Shown piece after piece: positions 1 to 10,757 of a DNA stretch of 64,000 bases. This DNA is from Cryptomeria japonica (lineage: Eukaryota > Streptophyta > Pinopsida > Cupressales > Cupressaceae). Position 1 is the first letter of the stretch; the number at the start of each line of letters is the position of its first letter. The position numbers and the translations under genes were made by a program. Where the stretch lies: NCBI RefSeq assembly GCF_030272615.1, contig NC_081405.1, forward strand, positions 572,447,252 to 572,511,251, written 5' to 3'. Below the pieces are notes generated by a model, which made no database searches, was not told the DNA's origin, and saw only the letters and a program-made list of their open reading frames with translations.

Positions 1-232
1 TTATTTGTGGAGGTGGAAATCACCAACATAGGTTTTTGACCAAGGAGAAACCCTATATCCACCCAAACCCCCTCTCTTTTCAATTGTAGGTGCAGAAATA
101 GGTACCCGGAAGGCTTCCCGAATTAGCAAAAGGCACCAGAACTGCCCAAATGTCTTAGACTGCCCAAATCCATTAGGGACAAGGGTACGGTGCCCTAGTC
201 CTACCCAAGATAGGGGCATGGCACCTTGGTCC
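1..232. mobile_element. LTR-like fragment G, left part
   Basis: This stretch has no convincing gene. It ends exactly at the GGTCC target duplication of copia element A, and the sequence resumes after A at 34697, so the two pieces were once continuous. The style (short GGGGCATGGCACC-like GC blocks in AT-rich sequence) resembles gypsy LTR sequence, but no second LTR or coding region is visible because the element runs off the window. Assignment as an LTR is inference. An open frame on the minus strand here shows no recognisable domain. Confidence 0.4.
228..232. repeat. Target-site duplication of element A, left copy (GGTCC)
   Basis: GGTCC directly precedes the TGATGG terminus of element A and is repeated exactly at 34692-34696, right after its other end. 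Five bases is the usual duplication for LTR elements, and this fixes both ends of A across 34 kb. Confidence 0.9.
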
Positions 233-1633
233 TGATGGTATGATGAATCAATAAGGATTCAATCAACTACTGAGAGGGGGGGTGAATCAGTAGATAGAAA
301 ACTGACATAAACTTTTCACCAAATAGAACAACCTTTCAAGTCAAACTTAGAACTGAATGGTTCAAACACTGAACTATCAAATGCAATATCATTTTCAAGT
401 ATACCGGTTGACTGTCATAACAAAATAACAGTAAAACAACTCTGAAACTCTCAAACCTTTTAACTAAAATATCCAAATACTTTACTGACAAAAGTAAAAG
501 CACATTTCAGATTGTTGTCGATCAACATATCATATCTAAGTGGATTTAGTAGTTAAGTAAATTAACCATAGAAAACATAACCACAAAAATATTCACCACT
601 TGACACAATGATTTTCACATGGAAAACCAAATGGGAAAAACAACGATGGGGATGAATACCCACAAGTATTCTAGACTCTTTTGAAGTTCGCCCTGTTAGG
701 AGCCAAGCCTGTTAAAGCTTTACAATAAGTCCTATTAAGAATAGATCCTATTAGGGACCACCCAGTTAAGGGATTGACTATAATGCCCCATTAGAAGCAA
801 TACCCTGTTAGGAGTAACCTCGGTAGAGGATTTAAAATCCAATCTAATGGATCACCTAGTCAGAGGATTTTGATAACACTAAGCTTGTTGGAGCTTACCT
901 GGTTAAGGGATTTGATTGTTATAATTGTTAGAGAACAACAGGGGTTTGTTGATCTGGTGAATAGCACTACTCTTCTTGATTAGACCCTTTTCATGCTCTT
1001 ATCTTCATTTACACATACTGCAGATACATCATCTAGTTCGGCAACCAATCACTCTTACATTCAACCAAAATTTCCAACACTACAACAAAAAAACTCATCG
1101 ACCTTATAAGCAAAATAATAGGTCAGTAACGCACCACAAGCCTAAGATCTCATAGAGATTACAAAAAAATCAGTTCAAGTATGACCATTGGATTACATAG
1201 CAATCATTGCACAAGACTCAAGACAACCTCGACCGCTCCTTGATCACCGTTTCATCGATCCTTGTAACTCATCATGCGGTTTCCATTACATGCCATGTAC
1301 TTGCTCATTCCCAAGACAAATCCATTATCTCTACCTGCCAAAAACCATTTGAAACCATTCTTATACATCATGCATATGTGGCATAATCATTATCACTCAT
1401 CATTTGATCATAAACCAATACAACTGATTCACCAAGCTCCATCAATTAGGGTTTGGCACATCAACAAGTAGGGTTTATCGATTGATCTCACTTCTTCTCT
1501 AGTAATATCAGTTTCCTTCACAAGCTCACTTACCGGTTACAAAACAACAATATTAAAACATCATTACCAGTTATAATTGACATCAATGACAACATAATAT
1601 TTCATCAATGCAATCTTCATGCAAATGCCAACA
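233..1633 (-). repeat. 3' LTR of copia element A
   Basis: The repeat begins TGATGGTATGATG and ends GCAAATGCCAACA on the plus strand, so it is TG...CA on the element's own strand. It matches the right LTR at 32120-34691 (once the solo LTR is removed) and both 1.4-kb LTRs of element I. It contains the C-run/CTCTCA block near 272-285 (seen as G-run on plus) and the TATA-like TTATAAGGTCG on the minus strand near 1100-1115. An open frame at 1274-1471 on plus is not a gene. Confidence 0.93.
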
Positions 1634-1648
1634 ATCTCCCCTTTTGGC
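1634..1648 (-). other. Polypurine tract of element A
   Basis: On the minus strand this reads GCCAAAAGGGGAGAT immediately before the TGTTGGCATT start of the 3' LTR. Its position and purine content match the plus-strand primer site of copia elements. The same tract occurs in C (18161-18174), F (35269-35281) and I (61534-61547). Confidence 0.85.
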
Positions 1649-2000
1649 ATTGATGGCAATACAAGTATCAATACCCTTGATTGTTATGATTGTGAATAGG
1701 AATCTTGGTTTACATTTTACCCTGTACTCTGCTTCAACTGAGTCTCCATGTCTTTAGCTGGTAACTAGATATAGATCTTCTCTCTATCAATCATACAATT
1801 CTTCTCCCCATAATCATATAGTTCTTCTCCCCCTTTCACAATAATGCCAAAGTGAAAGTAGAACATGTAGTGTCATACTTCACTATCTTGCATCAACAAT
1901 CTGCAACTTGATGATCCCCGTGTGGAATAAATCTACTCTATACCAATCTCGCTTCAAGATTCTTCAATTAGCTCCGGGACTGATGTATTCCACATCTTTC
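1649..2000 (-). other. 3' untranslated region of element A
   Basis: This is noncoding sequence between the end of the RNase H frame and the polypurine tract. It contains the motif seen on minus as TTGGCATTGATGGCAA-like sequence just before the tract, also present in the sibling element I. I see no gene here. Confidence 0.6.
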
Positions 2001-2724
2001 TCAATTGACCTCATGTAGGGGCACAACCCCTAGCTGATCTCTAAGATACTCAAAAGTAGTCTTAGGCAGAGGTTTAGTAAAGATATATGTTAGCTGCTCC
2101 TTGGTAGATACATGTTCCAATAACAAATCTTTACTTTGCACTCTCTCTCTCAAGAAATGATATTTCAGCTCAATATGCTTGGTTCTAGCATGCAACACCG
2201 GGTTCTTTGAAATATTTATTGCACTAGTGTTGTCACATAAAATCTTTACTGGATCTATAATCCTCGACTTAAATCCTTCCAGAATGTGTTTCATCCAGAT
2301 TGTCTGGGTACAATTCATATATGCTGCAACATACCCAACTTCAGCAGTGGACTGTGATATACAACTCTGCATCTTGCTGCCCCAAGATACAAGTCTTCCT
2401 CCAAGAAAGAATGCACCACCCCTTATGCTCTTCCTATCATCAACATTACATGTCTAGTCTGCATCTGTATAAACCTTCAAATCAAAGTTACCTGCATATG
2501 GATACCATAATCCATGCTCAATAGTACCTTTAAAATATCTGAATATCCTCTTGGTTGCTATCAAGTGTGTCTCCTTTGGATTCTTTTGAAATCTGGAAAC
2601 TAAACCAACTACATGAGCAATATCCAATCTACTATGAACAACATAATGCAGTTTCCCTATCATTGATTTGTACCTATTTTCATCAACATATGCGGCATCA
2701 TCCTCCTTAGATAGTTTACAACTT
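2001..2724 (-). pseudogene. Copia element A pol, RNase H end
   Basis: This is the C-terminal part of the pol polyprotein, which would degrade the RNA strand during reverse transcription. Visible copia signatures on minus are the block reading SRFQKNPKETH, a KVYTDAD stretch, then SQSTAEVGYVAAYMNCTQ, ILCDNTSAINISKNPV, ARTKHIELKYHFLRE and the terminal FTKPLPKTTFEYLRDQLGV. It is broken by a stop and frame change near 2373-2453. The upstream half of the gene lies at 28677 onward on the far side of element B, and the cut falls just after the sequence encoding TPMVT. Confidence 0.85.
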
Positions 2725-2729
2725 GTAAC
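2725..2729. repeat. Target-site duplication of element B, left copy (GTAAC)
   Basis: GTAAC precedes the TGTGTCGACTT terminus and recurs at 28672-28676 after the TATACA terminus. It duplicates a site inside the RT/RNase H coding region of element A. Confidence 0.92.
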
Positions 2730-3902
2730 TGTGTCGACTTGAATTTCATCATCAGAATACTACCTGCAACATGTTAGTTTCACAAAATATAAAGGAAATA
2801 CTATAGGAAATCCAAACTCAACCAATGAAACTACATGAAATTGATATAAAATAAAAACACTATTATTACCTTCAAGATTTATGTCTCATTGTGTTCTAAC
2901 TCCACTATTCCTGGTTGCAGATGGTGTGCTCTCAGAAAAGCACTGATAGCTTCCAAGATGGCATATGAAGAATGGACTCATAATTGATAGTTAATTGATA
3001 CTATGATATGCAATGCTAAATGATTATGCTATTTGCTTCAAGATTAAAACTCACAGATGCATAAGTTTTCACAAATGATTAGCTTGGAAACTCACTTGAA
3101 GACTAACTTGAAGACTAACTCTTTCTCAACTCAAACTCCTAATTTTATAGACTTTGAGAGAATAAGATGATGTGGCCCAGATCAACAGTCATGATCAGAT
3201 CTGTAAATTTGGATGGCTGTGAGTAAAGGTGAAGGTTGAGAGAAAGGGGGAAGGAGAAGACAAGTGTCACTCATCTCACCTTGACTGGGTTGCTAACTGA
3301 GGGAATCTAGGGATGGTTGGAGAAAATTTAGGCATGAGAGGACAAGTGGACTCAAGTCCTTCCTAAGATGTAGGGATGTTGGAGAGAATATAGAAGAAGG
3401 TTATGAAATATGTGTACGTACACAATATTTCATTAAATTTGGAGGTTGAAGATAAGTGGCTAATAAATGATTTATTTATTTTAATTTTGTTGAATTAATT
3501 TAGCCACATGATGGATGAGTTGGCAAAGGAAAGATGAAGTGGAGATAGAAGGTGAGTTGGATAAGGGATTAAATAATTTAGAAATTATTTAATATTTGAG
3601 ACTATAGGATAGAAGAATAATCATTAAATATTAGATATTTAAATGATTGAAGGAAATAATTAAATATTTAGATATTCAATTAATTGATCGGAAGAATAAT
3701 TAAATATTAGATATTTAATTAATTAGAGGAATATGATAGATGAATTAATTAATAAAATATTTCAATTAAATTAATTCATAGAATGACATGAAATGAATTA
3801 AATAAATTAATCTTTTCAAATTAACTTTTTAATAGAAGAATAAATATTAAATAAATATAAAATATTTATTTAATCGCTCATAGCCATTTTTATGTGTATA
3901 CA
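2730..3902 (-). repeat. 3' LTR of gypsy element B
   Basis: It runs from TGTGTCGACTTG to ATGTGTATACA on plus, 1173 bp, and matches 27522-28671. Differences concentrate in the first 300 bases, including an approximately 19-base indel near 2866-2884; the rest is almost identical. The AT-rich end (3440-3880) holds many TAAATATTTAGATAT-like words. No gene. Confidence 0.93.
3142..3149 (-). promoter_or_regulatory. TATA-like box in 3' LTR of element B
   Basis: The minus strand reads TCTATAAAATTAG here, a good TATA word in the element's own orientation. The same word is kept in the 5' LTR at 27922-27929. Position within the LTR fits a U3/R promoter, but the start site is not known. Confidence 0.5.
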
Positions 3903-3916
3903 TTTTGCCCCTCTTT
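3903..3916 (-). other. Polypurine tract of element B
   Basis: On the minus strand the sequence reads AAAGAGGGGCAAAA directly before the 3' LTR. This is the expected plus-strand primer of a gypsy element and confirms the minus orientation. Confidence 0.8.
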
Positions 3917-4387
3917 GAAATGATGTCAAGACAACATTGTTTCAAACATTAAATCAAGTCTTGATAGTGTGCTTGATGGAGATAAAAATCCTGATTGTGT
4001 GCCCCCTCGGGAGATTGATCGTGAATTTGTTGAAAATTTTTGATAAGCGATTGATCTGACGATAATTGAAAAGGTCCATCAATTAAATTTATTTATGAAA
4101 AATAAATATAATTTCCCCATTGAAAAACATTAATTACCTTTCCAAATAGTAAATATAAAATTAACCAAAGTTAATTTTAATTTCATTTCCATCATTTTCA
4201 GCTTTGTGAAGAATTTGTCTTGGTGAGGTGGCAAAATGGTGATCTCGTTGGAGAACCATTGATTTGAGTGCGTTCAATGATATCAGCAACCTCCTGAGTA
4301 TGGGCATCCAGTATATATCTTATCTTGAGATTTTTGCAACTTGTCGTACGATTTTTCATATTTGTTTAGCATGTTTTTGGTTATTTT
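3917..4387. other. Noncoding stretch of element B next to 3' LTR
   Basis: AT-rich sequence between the polypurine tract and the repeat array. I see no gene, no strong repeat and no convincing signal other than general A/T runs. Confidence 0.5.
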
Positions 4388-4695
4388 TTATTTTTTCGAT
4401 TTTCGGCAATTATGTTTAGCATTTTTGTTTTCTTTGTTAGTGCTTTTGTATGTAAAGTTAGCGCATGTGCTCATTTTGTTAGCGCATGTGTGATGTATGT
4501 TAGTGGTTTTTCTTGGTAAGTACTTTTTCTCTGTGTTTGTGCTTTTGATGCTTAAAACAACGCTTTTGATTGTTTCACGCATATGCTCAAAAGTTTAGCA
4601 CTTTTGTTAAAAAGGTTCATGCATATGTATGATTTAGCGCCTGCGTTCAATAGAATAGCACTTTTGTGAAAAAGATTAGCGCTTTTGTTTCAAAT
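4388..4695 (+). repeat. Degenerate short-repeat array, TTAGCGCTTTTG type, upstream of PMD gene
   Basis: About a dozen imperfect units occur every 20-26 bases: TTTAGCATTTTTG, TTAGTGCTTTTG, TTAGCGCATGTG (twice), TTTAGCACTTTTG, TTTAGCGCCTGCG, ATAGCACTTTTG, TTAGCGCTTTTG and variants. The array ends about 410 bases before the PMD start. The same unit, reverse-complemented, forms a second array in the leader of this element (27110-27440), and a similar array precedes the other PMD copy at 46067-46327. A role as promoter or RNA-level signal is inference. Confidence 0.75.
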
Positions 4696-5108
4696 TAATG
4701 TGTTTGATGTATTCATAGTAAAAAATTCACTTTGATGATTAGATTTAGGCATTTTGATGCGCAACTGTGATGAATAGGTACTTGATTGTTTGATTTGATA
4801 ATGTTGATTGATATGATAAATGATTGATCGATTTGATGTGATTGGATAGATTATCTCTAAGAAATCAATTTAGTTTCTGATGAAGAGCATAGTAGAGTTT
4901 GATTTAACTCAGTGATTGATAGAAAACCATGATTGATAGGTTTAAATTGATTTGATAGCCTAGCTTGCTTCATGAGAAAAGATTTACCAATTGTTGATGC
5001 GAGAGATTAGCAATCTCTTTGATTTGATACATAGATGACTGATGATCAAATTCTCTTGGTACAAAGGAGAAACTTGATGTTCTCCAGTGTTGGGAGAAAT
5101 TCTCAGTG
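4696..5108 (+). other. Noncoding region between repeat array and PMD gene
   Basis: AT-rich sequence with many TTGATTGATCGATTTGAT-like words and no clear gene. In the frame of the PMD gene the codons just before the ATG at 5109 are open for about 15 codons, so the true start could lie slightly upstream. Confidence 0.45.
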
Positions 5109-7106
5109 ATGCAGCACTTAGTGCCAAAGCTTACACAAGCAGAGGTGAGACATATAGATGCCTGCGGATTATGTCACTTGTTATACATGTCTGATATTAC
5201 CCATAATAGGGGATTATTGATAGCATTAGCTGAGAGATGGAATAGCGAGCATAATGCTTTCCACCTGCCCATGGGTGAGATTAGTGTGACACTTGAGGAT
5301 GTCTACAGGATTCTCCACATCCCAGTGACCAGTGAGTTAGTTCAATATGATTTTCAAGATCTTGGATGGATAGAGGCATGTAGAACTGTATTTGGTGATG
5401 AGAGAATTTCAAGAGGAGAGATCAGATGGGAGGATATGATTATGTATTATGAGACTCTCACTATGATTCTCGCAGGTTTGATTGGGGCATTCATCTGTCC
5501 AGATAGGAGATCTCAAGGTTTTGTTGTTGGTTGGGGTGAGATTCTTCAGAGCATGATGCAATGTTGGACTCGATATGTGTGGGGTATTTGTATTCTTTCT
5601 CATTTATATCATGATCTTCATCAGGTTGTTTTCAATGAGGGTGCTAGTATGTCGATAGGATGCACACTTTTGCAGATCTGGTGTTGGGAGCACATTGCTA
5701 TTACTCGACCTATTCATCATAGATTTCATGGTGAGATACAACCATATGTTTATCTGTATGTAGGTATCCTAAGTCAGCATAAGCTGGGTAAGATGGAATA
5801 TTAGCGTTGAGTTCTTGATTCACTGGATAGTGTTATATGGAGACCTTATATCGATTGTTATCCATAGATGGATGATGCATAGACATTACCATTTATTATG
5901 TAGAGTAGATATCTTATTGGTTGGACTCCATTCATTGTTGAGAGATAGTTTGGTATCATTCAGCCTATGCCTACTAGTGTCATGATATATGCACAACGAT
6001 ACAAAGATAGGCGAGATTGGGGACCTTCTTTGTCATTTGAGTTAGCACGTGCAGAGTTTCTGGCTACTCCTAGGGTATCTTATGATATGAGATTGCACAT
6101 TCTAGATCCTGGGGTTACTACAGATTATGCTCAATACATATTGGCACACCTGTTTCCTCATATTACTGATCCAATAGATCCTACTATCTCAGGAGATGAG
6201 GATGATGATTCAGATGATCTAGTTATCAGGAGAAGGAGACGTAGATGAGATCTTAGAGTTGCTTAGGAGGTCAAAGGGGATGGAGATGAGGGAGGAGATG
6301 GAGGTGGTGGTGGTAGGAGACCCGGACAGAGAGGAGGTCGATTGAGAGTCCATGGAGGACCATTTGGACTAGTTGGTAGGATTGGAAGACCATTTCCTAT
6401 GGGTGGGAGAGAGGTTGGATGGATTGAGAGGGATAATGGTAGGGCAAGGATGAGATCACCGAGAGGGTTGCCCTCTATAGGAGGAGGCAGGATGACTAGA
6501 TTGGATGGGAGTTGCGGGAGAGGCATTGATTTTGGTTAGATTCAGCCAGACCCTAGGGTTATTGCAGCGCATGGTGGAGAGGATGAGGATCTAGAGGATC
6601 ATGTTCCACTCATTAGACATTGGGTTCAGAGAGCTACTCAGATTGAGATTCCAATAGGTGGATAGAGAGTTGGAGATGAGGGGATTGGGGTTCATGTGCC
6701 ACAGCAAGATGTGCCAGAGTAGGAGACCATGGATAGTCTCAGAGCACAGGTATAGACACTCATGACAGAGAGAGACAAAGTTGTTAGGAGACAACAGGAT
6801 ACTCAGGGCCTCCTTGATCACATTCAACAGGTTGGATCTGGCATTCTCTCATCTGATACTGTTAGAGCACTAGTTCGGGCTAGGAAGGAGACTTCCTATT
6901 GGCAATGACTATATGAGGATTTAGTCACAAAGAGCCAGAGAGCAGGTAGTTATCATACCACTGTGAGGATGGATACTAGCAGTGGTGGAGTCATGGGACC
7001 TCCTCAGAGGAGTGGTGATCATGTGAGACAGGCATCTAGAGGATCTTCTTTCCCATAGCCACAAAGACAGACAGAGTCAGGTGGTGGTGGTACAGGACAA
7101 CCTTGA
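5109..7106 (+). pseudogene. Plant mobile domain (MAIN-like) gene, antisense in gypsy element B
   Basis: The frame from ATG 5109 to TGA 7104 encodes a plant mobile domain (aminotransferase-like, PMD) protein. Seen features: RGLLIALAERW, FHLPMGEISVTLEDVYRILH (the PMD hallmark region), LIGAFICPDRRSQGF, VWGICILSHLYHDL and LQIWCWEHIAI, all within about 232 residues. After these come an acidic run, six arginines (about 6225-6245), a Gly/Arg-rich region (6290-6540) and a heptad-like helix with TERDKVVRRQQDTQ. PMD proteins of the MAIN family act in the nucleus in gene and transposon silencing; the transposon-borne versions have no proven role. The frame shows no evident shift over 2 kb but has 14 internal stops: 11 TAG, 3 TGA, no TAA. 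It lies opposite to gag-pol. Confidence 0.85.
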
Positions 7107-7880
7107 CTTGACTTTGTATTGATGAGGCATTTGTATTTTTTATCCGATATCATTGTATACTTGGACTTTTATTTTTTTATGATGATCTATATGCAGACAT
7201 GGACTCTATATGATGATGATCTTTATTATGCACGTTACTCTATTTTATGATGATCTATATGCATTGATTGTATGGATGCAGTATTTAGATGGATGATGTT
7301 ATGATCTTTTCTCTTCATTATGATGATGTTTTATATGATGATGCAATGATAAATATTTTTGTTTTTGTTTTTGATGACCTTGGATGCAACTGAAAATGAT
7401 TACTAACTTAAATGATATGTTGTACTTAAATGATGCAAATGCAATGATCTATATGGGAATGCAAATGAATGATTATGCAATATGTTATTCAAATGTTTGT
7501 TTTTTTTTATATGTAATGCTTATAATGATTATGAATCTAAGTGCAAAGATGTAACTAAATGATCTTTAATGAAATGATAATGCAAATAATAATGATGATA
7601 CACTACATGATTAATGAAATGCACTTAATTGAATGCAAACTAATGCAATGATTTAAATGCAACTAAATGAAATGGATAATGATTAAAATGATTCTAAAAA
7701 TGAATGCACCTACAATGATCAAATGCAAATTATTTTTTTGTTTGTCCAAGTATACTCAATCATTATTCATGACCATTGATCTGTGAATGAAATGAAATGC
7801 TTATAATGCAACTGACATTGAATGCTTATAATGCAAATGGATAATGAGCTAATCTAAAATGATCTAACTAAAAATGATCT
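7107..7880 (+). other. ATGATG-rich tail downstream of PMD gene
   Basis: A low-complexity AT-rich tract made largely of ATGATG, AATGCAA and TGATCTAAATG words, with no gene. A similar ATGATG-rich tract follows the other PMD copy (48560-48870), so it seems to be an inherited part of the PMD unit. Confidence 0.5.
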
Positions 7881-9009
7881 TGTAATAGTGCTTGATTTCA
7901 TCATTGAGCTTTAAAATGTTGTATGAAAATACAAGCAACTTGATATAATGATCCAAGATGACCTGAGTATTTCTTACATGGATTTTGATATAGTAAGTTA
8001 ATACAAGCAACTTGATATAATGAATCAAGTTGACTTGAGTATTGCTTGCAGAATAGACAGGGATTATCCCCTTTCATGCATGACTCGGAACGACTTCCTT
8101 GATCTTTTGAAGATAATATCCTTAGACAAGTACATACTTTAGTAAGAGATAAACCATAGATAGCAATCAAAGAAAATAATCATGCCTCATCATAGCTTCT
8201 CTAGTCATGGATATCCTTGAGTCGCATAGAGTACATGATTAGCAATAAAATTAAGAAATAAATACTGAATCTTGCATGTCATTCACATGTTCTAATGGTC
8301 ATTAATTCATATAATCATCTTGATGAATGATCTTTGATAATCCTTTATTACTTGTTGGTCGATTCCTCATTTTCAGAGTTTCAGATTTAGTTGTCATAAG
8401 ATGCCTTGAGCTTCACTGCTTTGTTGCTCGTTATCTATTTTAAAACCCTAGGTGTTTTTGGTTTTTCTAAGTTTTCCGAATGTTTTGGATTTTCAAATAT
8501 TCAAAAGATCACCTTAGAAAAAGGAATTAGGATTTTTCCCCCAACGGTAACAAAAATTTATTATGGATGTATGAATTAATCAAGATCCAAACCATGGCGG
8601 GATACAAATGCAAATTGATTGATTCTGATAAAATCTAAGACAATGACTACGACAAGTATGTCAAAGATTGATAAATGTTGGTAAGCTGCATATTTTCTGC
8701 TAATGGTTTAGAGCAATGGATGCGAAAGAAGGAATGGATAAGCTAGGAAGTGATAGATTGGATGTGATGGAGTGGATAGGTGCACAAAGCGATCTCATAG
8801 ATGGAAGGACTCACTTTTTAGATAACACCTATTTACCAGGTTTTCACCATCTAAATTTATTGCATTTTTTCTTTTCATATTTTGATTTTTTTTTTTTTAA
8901 ATTTCCTTTTTGTTTTATGCTTTTTAGGGATTTTCTGCTTTTTTTATTTTTACTGATTTCTTCAGGACTTTATATGCTTTTTATTGATTTTTTCTAGGAC
9001 TTTATATCT
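7881..9009. other. Noncoding region between PMD tail and integrase
   Basis: AT-rich sequence without a recognisable gene. It contains a local imperfect duplication sharing TACAAGCAACTTGATATAAT (around 7931 and 8002) and a T-rich stretch at 8860-9000. The T-rich stretch produces a Phe-rich open frame at 8716-8997 that I do not accept as a gene. Confidence 0.5.
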
Positions 9010-10404
9010 CAAGCATAGAACTTCTTGAGATGAATATAATTGATAGGTTCATCAAACCAATCACCTTTAGGGGTAGATAACTTATATGCTCCTGAGCCAT
9101 ATGCTGCTACTATGACAAAAGGTCTTAGCCAATTTGGTTCAAATTTACCCTTCTTTTCTCGGTCTTGCTGATTTCTTGGATTCTCCCTTAGAACTATATC
9201 TCCAATCTAAAAAATGCATGGCTTGACTCTATGATTATAACTTCTTTCCATTCTTTGTTGATATACTTTCAAATGATCTATTGCGTTTTGGGGATGCTCC
9301 TAGACCAGTTCACGTTCTTGGAGTCTAGAGACTCATTGTTCTTCCTCTGGTATAAGACCTTTCAAGGAAACCTGTAGAGAAGGTATCTCTACTTTTATGG
9401 GTAATATGGCTTCTAATCCATAGACTAAGAACTATGGAGTTTCTCGCGTTGGTGTGCGGATGTTGGTTCGGTATGCCCAAAGAGAAGGATTTAGCTGAAT
9501 GTGCCAGTCTTTTCCAACTTCATTGATTATTTTCTTCAATATTTTCATGATAGTTTTTGTTTGATGCCTTAGCTTGACCATTTCCTTGTGGATAATATGG
9601 AGTAGAAAACCCATGTTGGATATGAAACTACTCACATAGTTCCTTCACATCTTGATTCTTAAATAGTCGTCCATTGCCAGTGATAATGGTCATAGGAACT
9701 CCATAGCAACAAATTATATAATTCAAGATGAATGATAATATTTGTTTTCCTGTCACTTTTGTCAGAGGTACTGCTTCAATCCATTTAGTGAAATATTCAG
9801 TAGCAGTCAGAATGAACATATGTCCATTAGAGGATGAAGGAGTTATCTTTCTTATCAAATCAAGGCCCCATTGAGAAAATGGCCATGATCTGGCCATAGG
9901 ATACAATTCTTGTGTTGGTGTGTGAATGAGATTCCCATGGATCTACCATTGTTTGCATTTCTTGGCATATGTGAATGAACCTCTCTCCATAGTAGGCCAA
10001 TAGTAACCCATACGAAGAAGTTTTTTAGCCAGTGTTAATCCACTTGAGTGTGTGCCACAAATACCCGCGTGAACTTTGTTAAGAACTTTCTCAGGTTCTT
10101 CTTGTTTAAGACATCTCAATAAAGTACTATCTAGACCTCGCCTATATAAGGTATTGGCAATAATAGTATAGCGGGATGACTGATGGATAAAATTTCTTCT
10201 TTGATTGCAGGATAGGTCAAGAGGACGGATATTCTCTTTTAAGTACTGATAGGTTTGGCCGCGTAAGGATTGGTTGATCCTTGATATATGGAAAATCATG
10301 TAGGTATGTTGGGATTGAATGGCAGGGGTTAAGATATTTTCCATGTGGAATTCGTAATGTTGTCGATTCTCTTGATTCTGCAAGAGAGATGCTATTGTAG
10401 CCAT
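9010..10404 (-). pseudogene. Integrase of gypsy element B
   Basis: This is the end of the pol polyprotein, which would insert the cDNA copy into the genome. On minus: an HHCC-type zinc region (VHAGICGTHSSG, then a KKCKQW word where the last Cys is replaced), the catalytic core (FSQWGLDLI, then CCYGVPMTIITGNGRLF, then YPQGNGQAKASNK), and a C-terminal stretch ending YIHLKKFYA before a TGA at 9010-9012. The second catalytic Asp (usually TDNG) is Gly and the catalytic Glu (usually QAE) is Lys, so integration chemistry is lost. There are several stops and at least one frame change between 9430 and 9020. It directly follows the second RNase H, as in gypsy elements. Confidence 0.85.
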
Positions 10405-10757
10405 TGCATCTATTACTTTATGCTCATTTCTTAGGATTTGAGTAAATGATACTTTTGCAAAGTGTTCTTTAAACTCTTCTACCAGCTATTTGTAAGGCAT
10501 GAGCTTTTCATCCTTTGTTTGATAATCATCATTTATTTGGTTGATGATAAGCTATGAATCACCATAGACATGTAATTCCTTGATATTTCATTCAATAGCC
10601 ATTTTGAGACCAATAGTCGATGCTTCATATTTTGTAGTATTGTTTGTGCATGGAAACCGCAGTCTATATGATTTTGGAATTGTGTGTCCCTGAGGTGTGA
10701 TGAATAAAATTCCTGCGCCTGAGTGAAATTGTGTATAAGAACCATCAAAGTACAATT
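10405..10757 (-). pseudogene. Second RNase H (aRNH) of element B, interrupted
   Basis: A plant Tat-type additional RNase H domain. Minus strand shows LYFDGSYTQF (first catalytic Asp), SGAGILFITPQGHTIP, CTNNTTKYEA (catalytic Glu), LHVYGDS (second Asp) and LIINQINDDYQTK. Two in-frame stops are a TGA after KMAIE and a TAG after GDS, both explained by single changes in Trp and Gln codons. Copia element C was inserted exactly before LYFDGS: the upstream part ends at 19691-19695 with the codons for TKFWEL. The dual RNase H arrangement is the family mark of Tat elements. Confidence 0.83.
10753..10757. repeat. Target-site duplication of element C, left copy (CAATT)
   Basis: CAATT immediately before the 5' LTR of C is repeated at 19691-19695 immediately after the 3' LTR. 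Removing C and one copy restores the RNase H frame of element B. Confidence 0.92.

Noticed and set aside
4388-4695. Repeat array as a CRISPR array
   Set aside because: Units are short, degenerate and without uniform spacers, and the context is a plant retrotransposon.
6263-6526. Pro/Leu-rich minus frame opposite the PMD gene
   Set aside because: It is the antisense of the Gly/Arg-rich part of PMD and has no independent support.
5109-7106. Idea that TAG is read as an amino acid in the PMD gene
   Set aside because: TGA stops are also present, and the neighbouring transposon genes have ordinary decay including frameshifts; cytosine deamination explains the pattern more simply.
8716-8997. 93-residue plus-strand frame with a hydrophobic Phe-rich tail
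   Set aside because: It comes from a T-rich low-complexity stretch inside element B, with no domain and no neighbour context.
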